Assembly: GCA_023333565.1 (NCBI GenBank)
Contig: JAJKFH010002994.1
Coordinates: 992,001 to 1,056,000, forward strand
Length of the DNA: 64,000 bases
Direction of reading: 5' to 3'
From: Puffinus mauretanicus
Lineage: Eukaryota > Chordata > Aves > Procellariiformes > Procellariidae
The first letter of the stretch is position 1, and each line of letters starts with the position of its first letter. The position numbers and the translations under genes are program-made. Positions 37,280 through 49,790 of this stretch are shown here, piece by piece. The notes under the pieces are model-generated. The model did no database searches and was not told the DNA's origin. It saw only the letters and a program-made list of their open reading frames with translations.

Positions 37280-37341
37280 GGGGGGCTTTTGAAGGGGCTT
37301 TTGGGGGGACAGAGCGGGGGGGAAAAAAAAAAGAAAAAAAA
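37280..37341 (+). other. G-run cluster followed by an A tract (G-quadruplex candidate)
   Basis: Four long G runs of 6, 4, 6 and 7 bases (37280-37285, 37294-37297, 37303-37308, 37316-37322) are separated by loops of 8, 5 and 7 bases. An A10-G-A8 tract and a few GATA units follow at once. The runs are long enough for several registers of a four-layer quadruplex. The block is purine-rich on one strand for about 60 bases, which also favours R-loop or triplex-like structures. No gene is visible nearby to tie it to transcription. Confidence 0.7.
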
Positions 37342-40300
37342 GATAGATAGAAGGGAGTTATAGCTGATCACCCAGCCTGGAAATTATTGTGTCTGCACGG
37401 CCTTGTTTCAAACCTAATTATTATAAAAGCTTTGGGGAACATTATTTTCAAAATGAAATCTTCTCTGTCAAAACTTTCATTAATAAGTTATATTTCTTAG
37501 TAGGGTATCATTTTACATAGAGTGCCCAGAGATCTTGCAATGTGGAACAGATTCTTTTTAGATGAAGTACAGTATATTGTTTTAGGATTGTGGTAACTTA
37601 ACATTTTACTTATGTTTTTGAACCAGAAAGGTTCTCAAACTTTACGCATACATATGTGAGAAATGCACTTCTCTCAGGCAAGCTTACTAACAGCTTTCTT
37701 TGGTGCTGTGAACTCAGAATAGGAGACAGCGGAAACAGAAGTTCACAGAGTAACAGGAGGAGAAAAGAAAAGCAGAAAAGGAGAGGGGAAGGGAAAAGAA
37801 AAATATTTACCATATAGAAGATCACACTGTCACTACCCAAAAACTTTTGTAGCAACTCACATTCATGAGAGTATTAACAAATCCCAAAATGTCTCCCTTT
37901 TTTTCTGCTCGCAAACCATTCTGTAATGCCATAAAAGGATTCAGGCGCCCAACCAGAGAACAAGAAACACATCACAAGAACAGTCCCATGCAGTAAATAG
38001 CAAGTAGTGGCAGTAATTAGCTCATTCGTCTTACTCAGACCTACCTTGCTAACAAGACCAGAGAAGGATTTACGTTTCAAAGACAATTCCAAATTGCCAA
38101 TATTTGGTTGGTTGTGCCACAGGAGAAAGGAAAACAGCGGTATTGCAGAGTTTCCAGCGACATGGATGCATCCAGAGGGATGCCCTCCAGCCTGCCTGGC
38201 CTTGCCTGCCCCACAGCTCTGCGGGCAGCTGATGGATCAGGCATTCGGCCGACTGGCGCCTTTCCAGCTGCCCAGCTCACCCCTGGTTTGATCTCTTACC
38301 ACCCATTAGGCAGGCAGCCACAGAGCCCACCAAGAGATCAGGCAGCCGGGAGGCTGGTCACCAACATCACTCTTGCCTGTCTGGTTCCTCTCAACAGTTT
38401 TGACAGGTCTCCCACAACAACAACAAAAAGGAGATCCCATGGAGTCAGCATTTTCTTACAGAAAACAGTTCTGTTGGGAAAATCCTGACCAGCTCAAGAT
38501 GCAAGACAAAGTATGGAAGGCTCAGAAGTATTTCTAACCTAAGGATAAATCTATACTCTCTAGAATAAAGGCCATATGCTATCCACCATGACAGCCATAG
38601 ATCCAGAGCATTTTCATCAGGTGGCACAAATGCAACGGAGTGAAACGTGGCCACAATTAAGTTGCATTTTTGAGTTGTGCTGTGATTCAGGGCAGTTTCC
38701 TCCGTATGGTGCGGATCCGACAGCATCAGAGCAAAGCATATGAAAGGCTGGTGTAGAAAACTCTCAGCTGCAGAGGTCAAGATGTGGAATAAACATCCAG
38801 AAGATAGGAGGGGAATCAAGAGCATTGGTATTTAGCCTTTTATCAAAAAGAATATTTCTGCAGTTTCTAAAGCTTTTCAGCCATAATCAGAGTAGAAGTT
38901 CCTTTCTGTTTCAACACTGAAAGAAACTATTCTCTACAAGAAGATCTTTTTACAGCATGGAAAGGTAAGCCTACTAAAAGATTTCCCTGCTGACAATGCA
39001 CTTTAACACCTTAAATATGGAATCAATAGCTGGGCATTCCTCTGAAACTCAATACACACAGGTTTTATGCACAAATAATGTGATTTCTATCTATAATACA
39101 CCTGCATTCTGGAAAGAGACTAGAACCATTCATGTCCTTGAAGACTTACAGAATTATGAATGCCTATTTATCCCAAAGCAAGGAGCATATTTGGACCAGT
39201 GAATGAAACATCCACCAAAAAAGAGCCTATTTGTTGCCTGGATTTGGAAAGTCTTCCTTATGATTCCATAAGGTTGCCTTAAAGTATATCTTAAAGTACA
39301 GAGTAGGCAGGTTTGCTTTGGATCAAGAAGCTGATCTCTGTCCCAAGGGCATCAAACTGTGCAGTAGTTGCTATGGTACTGCAAGTATTTTTGTTTGTTA
39401 AACAGTAGATTAAATAGTCACATAAAATGATTAGACTGCACGTTGGATCATTCCCTGGGAAGGCTTATGTTACAAACTGGCTTTCTGGGGAAATTATTTA
39501 AGCTTTTCACTTAAAAAAAAATGTTTTTTGAATCTTAGGCTGGTGTGTTCAAGAGACTCTACTCTTTACTCCCATTTAAACTTATTTGTGCAGGCAGGTA
39601 ATATAACAAGGCACTTTTACACCTATTAAAAACGTTGCAAGTGTTGGCTTCATGCAGTAAGCTCTTTAATAGCTCCGGTATTATCATCACTATCATGAAT
39701 GGTCAGGGCTTGGATTACAATTCTTTTGCAAGAGGGATGAATGTCTTGCCTTGGGTCATAACAGTGCTGCAGTAGAAATTAAAGATGAAGTGTTAGTGTG
39801 CATTACCAGACAGAACAACAGATTCCCTTAAACGGCTAAGTGCACATACATTGTCTCCAAAATAAGCTTGTCTGATTACAGAAGTTACTGGGAGGATATA
39901 AAAACTTTTACTGTTGCTTATTTCATTCACCTGCCTTGGCATTTATATTGCACTCCCTTCACGAGGTCCAGGCAGTATTACGAAAGAGATCCAAAAATAA
40001 GCATAAATATTTAATGGTTGATGAATGAGCCTTGGACTAATTGCTCAGATGACTTAACGGGCTCAGGAGCAGATGGTCACCTAGCTTAAGTCAGCACAAA
40101 CGTCGTGAAAGGTGTGACAATTACACAAATGGAGAATCTGTCCCTCTGGCTCACACCATCCAGGAATTACTATCTTTTTCAAGAGCCTACCTAAGCTGCC
40201 AGTCTGGATGGCAGAGCAGCGCCAGATTAAAAATAAAAGTGTTGTATCTTATAAAGCTGACCAGCAAGGAGTATCTAATTACCTTCCGAAACCATAACAG

Positions 40301-41407
40301 CTCCTTTCCATCTGACAGCTTTCACCAGAAGGTGACTGTGGAAAACACAGACAACGAGTATGAAAGACCCAATCCTGATGCAATAAAAGTGAATCATACA
40401 TACAGATATCAACACAGATAATTCTGTTTGCTGCACAAAAATGTCTGATTGCAGAGAACTCCACTTTTTTTAAAATTTTCTCTAAAGAAAGGTCAAGCTA
40501 AGCAAAATAATATTAACATTAAGCAAGTACAGCTGTAGATATCAGATAAGAGCAGTTCTGAGGATAATATTTGGCATATATTACACTGCTTCATCTGTTT
40601 TTCCTGTACCCCCATAAATGATGACAGAACTCTCTTCTCTGCAAGAGTTCCCACAACCAAAGGCATTGATCACTGGAGCTTCCAAAAGAAAGGCAAGAGG
40701 AGCCAATACTGGCTCCAAAGAAAACAAAATGTGTACCAAACTTACAAGAAAGAGGTCGTAAAATTCCCATCAAAAATGCCAGTAGGACTGAAGCAGATCA
40801 ACTGCAGACAGACCTGGAAAGTTTACTGCTGAGTTCCCTTCTCGAGCACGGGTGTAACAAACCAGACGCTGAACAGCTAAAGTTACAGAACCAAATACTC
40901 TGTCCTCTAGGCAGGAGGAGACAAGAACAGCCCGTGCATTTATCACAGCAGCAAATGCAAATAAAAATGCCTATTCAACATAAGCTAAAGCTTTCTGCCT
41001 TGCTTCAGAGATTTGGGTTCACGGTTGCCATTCAAACCCATAGTCCCTGCTGTAGCTTTGCCAATGTCCTCCTGGGGTTATTGCTTTGGAGTAACCTCAA
41101 ATTACCATTTTCTTGGGATGAACACTATACCGCTCAAATTCAATACTCCCTATACAGCCTCCCCTGGGGAACAGGGCTGTTCCAGATGACTGCACGGATG
41201 TGAAAAACAAACTGGAGAATGGGAACACCCATGTTCAGAGAGAACAAGACTTGCAGAAGCCTGACAAGAAATGCTGTTGTTCAAAACAGATAGTTACATG
41301 GCATCTTTGCCTCCCATAGAGAAAGGGCCATCATCAAAGTCTTGGCGCCAGATTTATAGTGTCTGCTTCACAACCAAGTTTCCTTTGAGGAAACTAACTT
41401 TGCAAAC
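37342..41407. other. Noncoding stretch, no gene recognised
   Basis: It includes a purine tract at 37755-37803 and a moderately GC-rich patch at 38150-38400 where a 126-codon plus frame overlaps other frames. No domain, RNA gene or datable repeat is recognised. Short 12-base period repeats occur near 39278-39298 (cttaaagta twice). Confidence 0.5.
37755..37803 (+). repeat. Purine-rich low-complexity tract
   Basis: Forty-nine bases are A and G with a single C near 37773, without a fixed unit. Confidence 0.75.
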
Positions 41408-41545
41408 AACATTTATCCTTACAGTGACTATCAGGGATAAGCAATTGGTTGTAACATTGCTATTCTACAGATGAAGAAACAGACAAAGATGAAAGTCAAC
41501 ATTTTCCAGCGTGGAAAATGAACTTGGGAACTGCAGACTTCGAGT
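41408..41545 (-). mobile_element. MIR-like SINE relic
   Basis: In reverse complement the 3' half and core of a MIR can be followed. 'catttatccttacagtgac' and 'agggataagcaattg' correspond to the usual 'tttaatcctcacaacaaccc...gaggtaggtac'. Then 'tattctacagatgaagaaac' (41461-41480) and 'agacaaagatgaaagtcaac' follow, with a weaker trace of the tRNA-like part to about 41545. It has no coding capacity. Confidence 0.7.
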
Positions 41546-41999
41546 GTCTTCACTGGGGATGTCTGAGCAGCAGCGGCGGCAGGGGGGTGGTGGTTGTTTG
41601 TTTGTTTAAGGCTCTCCCTACCCTGAACCACCAACGGAAGCCAGTGGAAGCTGCTTGGATTTGGCAATTCCCAAACCAGACATCCCAAAAATTATTGACT
41701 GCTTTTGAAGAGCTAGCCCAATTAATTTGGTCCACATCGCACAGGAGTTGGTTGCAGAGCCACAGAGCGGAACTCGGGGGCCTCCATTTCATAGTTTGCT
41801 AGCAGTGCTGGGCCACGATATATTCAAAAATATATAAGCTAGCTCTTTGGATGTCTTCTGAGGAACTCTGAGAGCAGGCAGCAACTTTAAGCTTGATTTC
41901 AAGTTTTAATGCCTAGCTGGACCCTTTCCCTCTTCTTCCATTTTTCTTTTTGAAAAGATGAATTCCTCCATTTATTTTTAATCCTATTTCTCTCTCAGA
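41546..41999. other. Noncoding interval
   Basis: Contains a GC-rich CAGCAGCGGCGGC patch followed by G6 near 41568-41588 and short GTTT repeats near 41594-41608. Open frames of up to 94 codons lie on both strands. No gene is recognised. Confidence 0.5.
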
Positions 42000-42345
42000 G
42001 CTGCCAAAAAACCAGACCCGGTTCGCATCAGACAGCAGTTTATTTCCTTAGGGCGAACCAGCAACCCAACCGAAACGCTTCCTACCCTCTGCCTTCTCCC
42101 GCCTCTCAAAGCCATCCAGGCTGCCGCTGGGCAGTCTCCCTTCCCCTGACCGATGGAGCTGGAGGCGCAATCAGGCCTCCTCATTATCAATCAGACCTGT
42201 ACGCTCGTTCAGAGGCAGCCGCAGTCCCAGAGCCAGCAGAAAGAGCAGCGCCGCAGCTATTTTATTTACAACCTGCTGACAACGGAGTGGAAATTGATAG
42301 AAGCTACAGGCAGCAAGTGACTCCCTGTCTGTCAGCACCAAATGG
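42000..42345. promoter_or_regulatory. Candidate conserved regulatory block
   Basis: This block has more G+C and CpG than its surroundings, no simple repeats and no transposon remains. It carries dense motif-like words such as 'attatcaatcagacctgt' (42183-42200), 'ctattttatttacaacctgc' (42257-42276) and 'ggaaattgatagaagct' (about 42288-42304). This texture is typical of vertebrate conserved noncoding elements, but conservation cannot be seen from one sequence. A noncoding first exon or promoter is an alternative. Confidence 0.3.
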
Positions 42346-42890
42346 CAGCTCCTGCGCTTACTCCGCTGGACAGGAGCTCTTTAACTCTTTCTGTCTCAGC
42401 CCAGGATTCACAGGGGTGCTACAGGTCTCCACCGCGTTTCCATTTATGCCAGCTTTACGCTGATGCTCTCCCACTGCCTTCGGCTGAGTTGCTTCTGATT
42501 CAGAGCAGTGAGAACACACCAGGACCTCCTGCATTTATGTATTTACTGTACACGTGTGTTTGTTGGACAGATACTGTACCTTCATATTTTTTGCAGTGCC
42601 AGGTGTCAATACAGAGCACAGTTGAACAACTTGATCCTACTCAGAGAAGAAATAAATTAATGCTATATTTAAAAGGAAAGTGCTCATCTACCCAGAGAAA
42701 CTCAGAAAAAGCCATCTGTATTATCTATGAAGTCTGACCTTAAACAGGGAATTAGTTAAAACACACTGAACCCTATGTGGACATTTTTTTCATTGTAAGT
42801 GGCCATCATTCAGTTTTAGTTATTTCCAAACAATATTAAATTAAGGTTGATTCAATTCTGAATAAGAGTGTTTATGTGATGGTCGGTCTA
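42346..42890. other. Noncoding interval
   Basis: A 131-codon plus frame (42342-42737) spans much of it but shows no known domain and is not bounded by clear splice sites. Nothing else is recognised. Confidence 0.45.
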
Positions 42891-42938
42891 ATGCAGTTTA
42901 ATTAATTCTCTTCAAATTAATATGTTTAATTAATGCAG
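42891..42938. promoter_or_regulatory. Paired TTAATTAA palindromes (homeodomain-type sites)
   Basis: The decamer GTTTAATTAA occurs at 42896-42905 and again at 42924-42933. ATGCAG flanks the pair on the outer left (42891-42896) and outer right (to about 42938), with another ATTAAT between them. TAATTA is the palindromic core bound by paired homeodomain dimers. The paired layout could mark a binding site for such factors, or simply be an AT-rich duplication. Confidence 0.35.
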
Positions 42939-45429
42939 ATTATCTAGACAAGGCTTCATACAAGAGTCAATGGTTAAAATTTCAAATACATCAGTATTGT
43001 TATTTTTAGTCCTGGGGTGTAAAATCACATTAACTCAAAAGATTTCAGGCTAAAGAAAAGACTATCAGTGGCCCAAAGATGTGTAAAAATCCTCAACTCT
43101 CATACATGCATGAAGGGATTAAACAGGAAATCTGAGTTAAATTTAAAAACTGTCTATATTGAGTCCTTAAACCAGATAAACTGTTTTCACCAAAAAAAGT
43201 ACTAAAACAAAAGAAATGAGCTTTCTTCCCCGCCCCAAGAGTTGTTAGCATGGTTTGAAGTCTCCTTTCAATCCTCTCCCTGTCCTACTCCCAAACTAAC
43301 GCTGCTAAATTACTCTCATTTGTGCTTCCGTCCGTCAGCAGGCATTTCTAGAGGATTAGCGGAGGTGCCTGGCAGCTTCATCACACCTCTCATCCTCACC
43401 ATTTGGTATCACACCGTGATCTCCAGCTGGCCCTCACGGATTCGCAGCACTGTGCCCTCACCACATTGCCTAACCTCAGTGCTTCCGAGACACAGAGCAG
43501 AGGGAAGGCAGGGAGGTCACAGTCCCCAAAAGCAACCCTGTCCTCCATCACTAGATGCAGCACAAGGGGTTCTGCTGAGTGGGAAACAAGATACCTGAAA
43601 GGTATCACCCTCCACCAAGCCAACTCAGTTTATATTACCTATACTGTTCACAAATTCACTTTCATTTCAGCTTTTATATCCAACCACAAAATGCACACCC
43701 AAGGGTGCCATCCAGCCACCTAAACACAGGCATCTCATGCCACTTTATATACCGTTGAGCACTCTACCTGGCCTCCACCTGCTCCAGAAAGACATGAGGC
43801 CCATAGATTATATCAATCAGCCATGGGATCATATCCATCAGCCCTCAACAGCTGTCTCAGATACACCAGAACATCTAAAACTGGCACTGCTTATCTACGT
43901 TAGTGAAAACAAATTGCTTTCTAACATCCTTCTGCAAGATCTATGCAAGGCTTCGCTTCAGCTTTTGAACACATATCTAAAAAAAAAATCATCAGTGCTT
44001 GGAAAGGTGCTTTTCTTTGCACGACCACAGTCAGTCCCTAGCTCTCATCTTTTTCATTCAGAGTAAGCTCTAAATCTCTCTGAGGCCGAATTCAGAGTGA
44101 GCAACCAAGTCCTTAGCAAGGTCATTTGCAGGAAGCTCAGGCCATTTCAGGACCTGTTTTCACAAGAGCTCTTTGTAAGTGAGCCCCAGTTCACCCGTGA
44201 GATGCACCATTTTGGAGCCAGCATAACTCCTCTGAAATCAAGTTGCATACATGTAGCCTCCAAAACCAGACACAAAGTGACTTTAAACACAAGATATGAC
44301 CCCACACATGTTAAACTGGAATAATTCTAAAGAAAATGGTTTTCTGCAATCCTTTGCCTTCCATGGTTACCTGCTGTGAGATAAGCAAGAGCAGCCATAA
44401 TATCATCATCATCATCGCAGTGAGGAGACAGATGATGATAAAAGAAAATCAGATAAACTCCAAATTCCTCAGCTGGCGTCCACCTCTGATTGCTGTAAGG
44501 GCAAACACCGAAGGGCACCACAACTGTCTTAAACCTTTCTGTGGAAGGGATCTGTGGCAATTTCTGTCTCAAACAGAAGCAAATCCAACAACTTCGATCT
44601 GGTTCACTCAGACTTTCATTGACATGAGCAAAATCATGTGGCCTCTGATAAAAACAACCAAAATTGCTCTATGATTACACTGGGTCCAACACAATGCGAG
44701 AAATGCAAAAAGCCCCTTATAAAAATAGTTCCTTGTGTTTCATCAGACTTTTCCAAATCACAGAACAGCTTGGTCAGATTCGAGCTGTTCGCAAAAATAG
44801 TAGAAGCTCTTTTTAAAGTCTGATTTGATAATTCTCAAGATGCTAATCAGAGCAAATAGACAAACTTGCACTTGATTTCTGGATCTTGTGTTAAATTTGT
44901 TGCAACTGATGACATTCTCACACTGAAAAGATGAGCTACACTGCAGAGGATGTGCAATCCCAAACTGAAAGGAACATATCAAACCAGCTGAAACAAGAGA
45001 GATTAAAGCTCCATGTACCATTGGAAAAAGAACCCAACACAACCAAACAGTTAAAAACATTTATGGAGCAAACACAAACTTTCCATTGGACAGCTGGTTC
45101 CTTGCTTGGGGAAAATATATACGTTACTAATAGGAATTATATCCTGTTTCCTTTCTACTGCTTAAAACATACAAACAAATTATATTTCAGCCTAAAGACA
45201 TATTATTCATGGATCTCTTACTTCACTGGAATTTATAGTTCAATTCCAAACCTGTAATTTTAAATGTTGGCTGTTTTTCTAAGTAATTCACCAGAAGGGG
45301 GTCCCAAGTCCCCTTGCTTCTCCTGCTAGTAAGGAAAAAAAATTCCCTGCCAACTTCTACATAAACTGGTGTATATCACAAGCCACACCACTCAAATGCC
45401 CAGACATGACTTTCCTTTGCACATCAGAG
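42939..45429. other. Noncoding stretch, no gene recognised
   Basis: Open frames reach 118 codons without recognised domains. A short ATC repeat (44402-44416) and a facing GATGATGAT (44431-44439) could pair as a small hairpin. The first 250 bases are very AT-rich and might belong with the homeodomain-type sites on the left. Confidence 0.5.
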
Positions 45430-45535
45430 CTGAAGTAAAAAAAAATAGAGACACGCACATATTACATACAGCCTTTCTTCTTTGAGGGTCACACAGCTGG
45501 TGTTAAACTGGTGGTAGCAGAGCATCAAGGCCAAG
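45430..45535 (-). mobile_element. MIR-like SINE fragment
   Basis: In reverse complement the MIR core can be seen: 'aaatagagacacgcaca' for the usual 'actgaggcacagag', then 'tgagggtcacacagctggtg' (45483-45502), which is the most diagnostic MIR phrase, and 'ggtggtagcagagc'. Both ends fade. Confidence 0.55.
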
Positions 45536-48084
45536 AGAACTAAATGCGGCATCCAGCAAGTAGGTAAAATATTACTAACAATACCCTGTTCAAAGAGATG
45601 GAAATCTGCTATTACTCACGAGCCCACTGCTGAGCAGGGCATGGGCTGAGGGAGCATCTTTAAGGACAGTCGGGGGAGATCTTGACTAAGGCGGGTGCTC
45701 TGCCAGCAGAGATCCGCTCCCTGCCAGCCCAGCTCCCCACCACCACACCCCATGTAACGGGGAAGTTTTGGGGCACGGCAGGGATGGAGCAGAGCACCGA
45801 TGTGTGTAACTGAGGGCTCCCTACCAACTCGCAGAGATTTTGGCTGAGAAAACTGCAGGCTGGCTCCCTCTAACCATGCAACAGGGTCTATAGGAGCAGG
45901 CTGGTACCTAATTCCCAGAACACGTGTTCCAGTCACCTAAAGGTCACATACCAGAAAGCTAAATGTTAACCTTCGGCTGGGTAAGTCCACCACATCACAC
46001 GTAGCTCTGGAGGAGACATGTACCCAAAGCACAAGGATTAGCACATCCCCACAGGGAAAACAAACTGAGTTTTGCCCAACACCGAGCAGGGAGCTTTCTC
46101 TTTTGGGGTTAGCAGAGAGGTGCCAGTCAGATGCAGCTCTTTCTCCTCTTAGAGGAAAGGCACACAGCAAGTCGCAAACCACGTTGGCTACAAGTACAAA
46201 CACTTTCCAGCTGAAATAAGCGGCAGTGGAGAGGAGAGCACCCTTCTAGGAGACCAGCAGCTCCTGCAGAGTGGTGCTGGACACTGGGACCGCACACCTT
46301 TAAGAACGGTCCCTGCGGAGCTCACAGTGCCATGTGCCTCCTTTCCGACCCCCTGGGCAGTTTCACAGACCAATTTCTCTCCCTTGGCAGGTCACAGGAG
46401 CAGACACATGAACATGGGACTTGATCTAAAAGGTTTCATTGTCAGAAGCTACATTAAAGTCCAAGGGAGTATTTTGCTCTCACCCTCTTGAGGTCACAGG
46501 GGCTGCTTTCTTGCTCTGCATTATGTCAGTTTATTTTATAGCAAGAAAGGGTGGAAATAAATACCATCAAACTAGCCCTGCCTTTCCTCCCCCATATTCC
46601 ACACAAGAAAATCCCTCAATCCCTACAAAACAAGCTGAAGCTTATGCCAAACCTAACAGAGCTCATACAGACGTTGTTATCTTTTGAAATGACACCTTCA
46701 ATTTAATTATCTTAGAGATTAAATCATCTCCGAACTATTAAGCAAAATAACTCAGTGGTGCCAAAACGCTGCATCACACCATGACTTCTCCTTTTTTCCT
46801 AACCCCCCTTTAAACCTTCTCTCTGACTAGATACGCAGAATGGCAGAAGCACACAGATCTGCAGTCGCGCCCGGCCTCCGCAAAGCCAATTCCTGCCTGC
46901 ACAGCTCGCCAAGTTTCATATCTACTTTAAGCCTAACCTCAGCTCTGCTGGTGTAAATTCAGAGCAGTTCCAGGGGCTTCAGGGGTAGGAAGGAATGAAA
47001 TTTAACATGCTGGACCATGGGATGTGCAAGTAAAAGAGTACCTGAAAGCGCACCAGCTTCATCTGAGAAAGTACAAGAGGAAAATCAACCTTCAAGGTAT
47101 TTTAAGAGTCTCCAGTCTTTATCGCTTTGCCTACACTTCCCTACACACACATCCTGCTCCCTCACTGCACGCTGTATTTGCCTATACAACTCTGTACCAA
47201 CTGATGCTTGCTATGCTTAATTTTACACACTCTTCTTAACCCATTGCCCCAGTCCTACAGTGGTCTTGGAAGTCATGTCACCAGCAACATCGGCACTGAC
47301 CGGCCCAGAGATCACTATGGGAACAGCACATTCCTAGCGCTTGTTGAACAGGGGACACTGGCTGCATAGCCAAAATAAAAGTTTTTTCCTCCCTTCCCTT
47401 CTCATACATACCCACTTCAGCAGTGATACACAGGGGCAGAGACAGGGAGAGAGCTGAGTGACCAGCACCCAGCACTGTCGCCCCACAGCAAAAGACAAAG
47501 ATGACTCCTTAGTCTCAATGCACAGCTTCAAGTCAGGGGAAGTATTTGCCAAGAAGGAATGATTATTCCAGCCAAGCTTGTTAGAACTACAGCGTCCTTT
47601 ACCATATGAAGGCATGTAGAGCAACATAATGAACCCTCTGAAAGAGCAAGGAAATAATTGCAACCTTCTGGCTGCAGGGACCAGACAGGAGCACACACAG
47701 CCTAGGAAGTGGCTCACTTGGCAGTTATAAGCCACTGAATCGGAGTACGTTTCTCTAAAGTCGAGAGATGGACCAAGAACTGGATGTGAACCATAAGCCA
47801 GTTTTACCTGGACCCCAGGAAAGCCAATTAGCTTAGAGGCCAAGTGTTTGGGGCAACACATGCCCCAACATGCAGTGCTGAGGGGCACGCAAGTCCAGGC
47901 CAGGCGTATTTCACTAGACTATCAGCAGTGCTACACAAAGTTGGCTTGATCTAGGAGAAAAAAAGATAGGGGGATAATTTTGTGCGAACAAAGCAGCTTC
48001 CATTGCTCAGATATTTGCCATTTTTGTTCCAGGGAAAGAAAATACAAACTGGATTGAAGGACAGAGCTGAGAAGCACCAGCATC
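45536..48084. other. Noncoding stretch, holds the longest open frame
   Basis: The longest frame of the window, 184 codons, lies here on the minus strand (47334-47888). Its translation is rich in Cys, Leu and Ser, shows no known domain or signal sequence, and has no start context or splice sites that make it convincing. I do not call it a gene. A three-run G cluster occurs near 45759-45784. Nothing else is recognised. Confidence 0.5.
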
Positions 48085-48215
48085 TTCTACTGATCACCTG
48101 TTTGTTAACCACAGGCAAGTCATTTGAGGCACATTATCCCTCAGTGTCCCAACCTGTACAGTATGTAAAAGTATGCTGGTGCTTGCTTTTCCTACCTCCC
48201 TGGTGTACAGGCACA
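48085..48215 (+). mobile_element. MIR-like SINE relic
   Basis: On the plus strand 'accacaggcaagtcattt' (48108-48125) matches the MIR 'ccttgggcaagtcactt'. 'cctcagtgtcccaacctgta' (48139-48158) and 'tatgtaaaagtatg' then stand for 'cctcagtttcccatctgtaaaatgg', and 'cctacctccctgg' for the 3' part. The tRNA-like head is not clear. It has no coding capacity. Confidence 0.65.
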
Positions 48216-49699
48216 CACCGTTCCTCCTAAAGATCTCTTAAATTTTATGGTAGGAGGACAAAGTGTGGCCATCCAGGCCCCCAAGAGCAACTACCTGCCT
48301 CAGGTACCAGCCAACAAGATAACTGCCAATAGGAAGTGCCAAGGAGAACGAGTTTTTGAAAAGGGCTGGGATCAGATGATTCAAAAGGAAAACATAAACC
48401 TCCGTACATCAGTTAACAGAAAAACTTATTCTTAGATAAGGTTCTTCTCAAGCACGATCTACCTGCTGTGCTCTGGTAGGTTTATCTGCTCTGATGCAAC
48501 CAGCACTGGTCTCAATAGTGGTAAAAAGTTCTGAACATCTTTTGAACCACGCAGAACTTTTGGCTGTGTTCATGTCCTGCAATACTGAGTTCCCAAGACT
48601 GTTCATATGCAAAAACACAATCTCACAGCTGCCTTAATTTTGTGATCTTTTAATTAAAGCAGACAGTAAGGTCTTTGGGTTTGGGGCTCAGTTCTCTGTT
48701 TACAGCACAATACAGACCCAAGGCTGTTATTTCACAACACAAATAACTGCATTCTCCCCTCCTTCCTATCCTCCAGTACTCCTATGCCTTGACAAGAAAA
48801 TTAATTGCTTGACTGGCGTCTGTGCTGTTTGCTATTTCATATTCTGCCGTATCTCCTCTTACAGAAGAATGGTGCTGAGCTGTTTGGAGAGGGATAAGAG
48901 CTTGTCATTTCTACAACAGTTTGCGTTTTTAAAAGTTTTAACATTCAGTTCTCTGGAGACCTGGAAACAAGAGATCCTGGCACAGGAGACTTGTGTGCTA
49001 ATGGCATGACACTGTATTGGATTTAACTAAACTATGGACCTATGAATGAGAGTGCCTGCAAGTGAGAGGCAGCTGATGTGGGGCAGAGAGGGAGTAAAGG
49101 AGAAAAACATGATGTCAAGCCTAAGAACTCACCCGTCTGAGTTATCAGCCTGCTCCGAGTCAGCAATTTATTTTATTAACATTATTCCCGCTGGTCTTAC
49201 GTCTTGGTTACCCCTAGCAACCTATTCACAAACTCCCTATACTATTCATGTGCTTAAAACCAGCACATACTAAAGAAAAAGTTCTGATAAAGCAAGAACT
49301 CAGGGCTGCAGCTAACATTGTCGTTACTCCCCTACAGTCCTCAAGCCTCAAGATTGATGCACCAGAAGCCAGACACACACCAGACAGAACGGGGTACAAA
49401 GCAGGGAAGCTGGGGCAGTGCAAGGTAAATTGTCTCCTGCAGAATCCTGTGACGAAAGAAAGAAAAGAACAACAACAACAAAAAGAGAAGGAAAACATTT
49501 TATTTTGCCAAAATATTTTCTACTCAAAACCTTTCCACAGATTTAGAACAACTGCTGGTCTAACCTAAAACTCAAAGGTCCTGCTCGTGGTGTTTCTTCC
49601 TCCCTGCAGAAGCTAATTTGAAATCCTGTGCTGTCCCCTGGACCAGTCTATTGCTCCAGTGTCCTACTCCACCACACAGTCAACATCTGGCATAGGCCA
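48216..49699. other. Noncoding stretch, no gene recognised
   Basis: Open frames reach 106 codons (49248-49568, plus) with a lysine- and glutamine-rich end produced by a short AAC/AAG simple stretch near 49466-49490. No domain is recognised. Confidence 0.5.
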
Positions 49700-49790
49700 A
49701 TGCGGACATTTGGATAATGCAGCGGTAAGAGTATGTAGCACTGGGCTTCCATCATTCTGGGTGGGATTTCAATTCATGACTAAGACAAAC
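49700..49790 (+). mobile_element. Possible MIR head fragment
   Basis: The order 'atgcagcggtaagagtatg', 'actgggcttccatca', 'gggtgggatttcaattc' resembles the tRNA-derived head of MIR. The core that should follow is not recognisable, so this remains tentative. Confidence 0.35.

Noticed and set aside
44402..44439. ATC repeat facing GATGATGAT as a functional hairpin
   Set aside because: Short simple repeats readily give such pairing, and nothing else supports a structure.
47334..47888. 184-codon minus-strand open frame, the longest in the window
   Set aside because: No domain, no plausible splice or start context, unusual Cys/Ser/Leu composition and no neighbour supporting a gene. A frame of this size is expected by chance in 64 kb.
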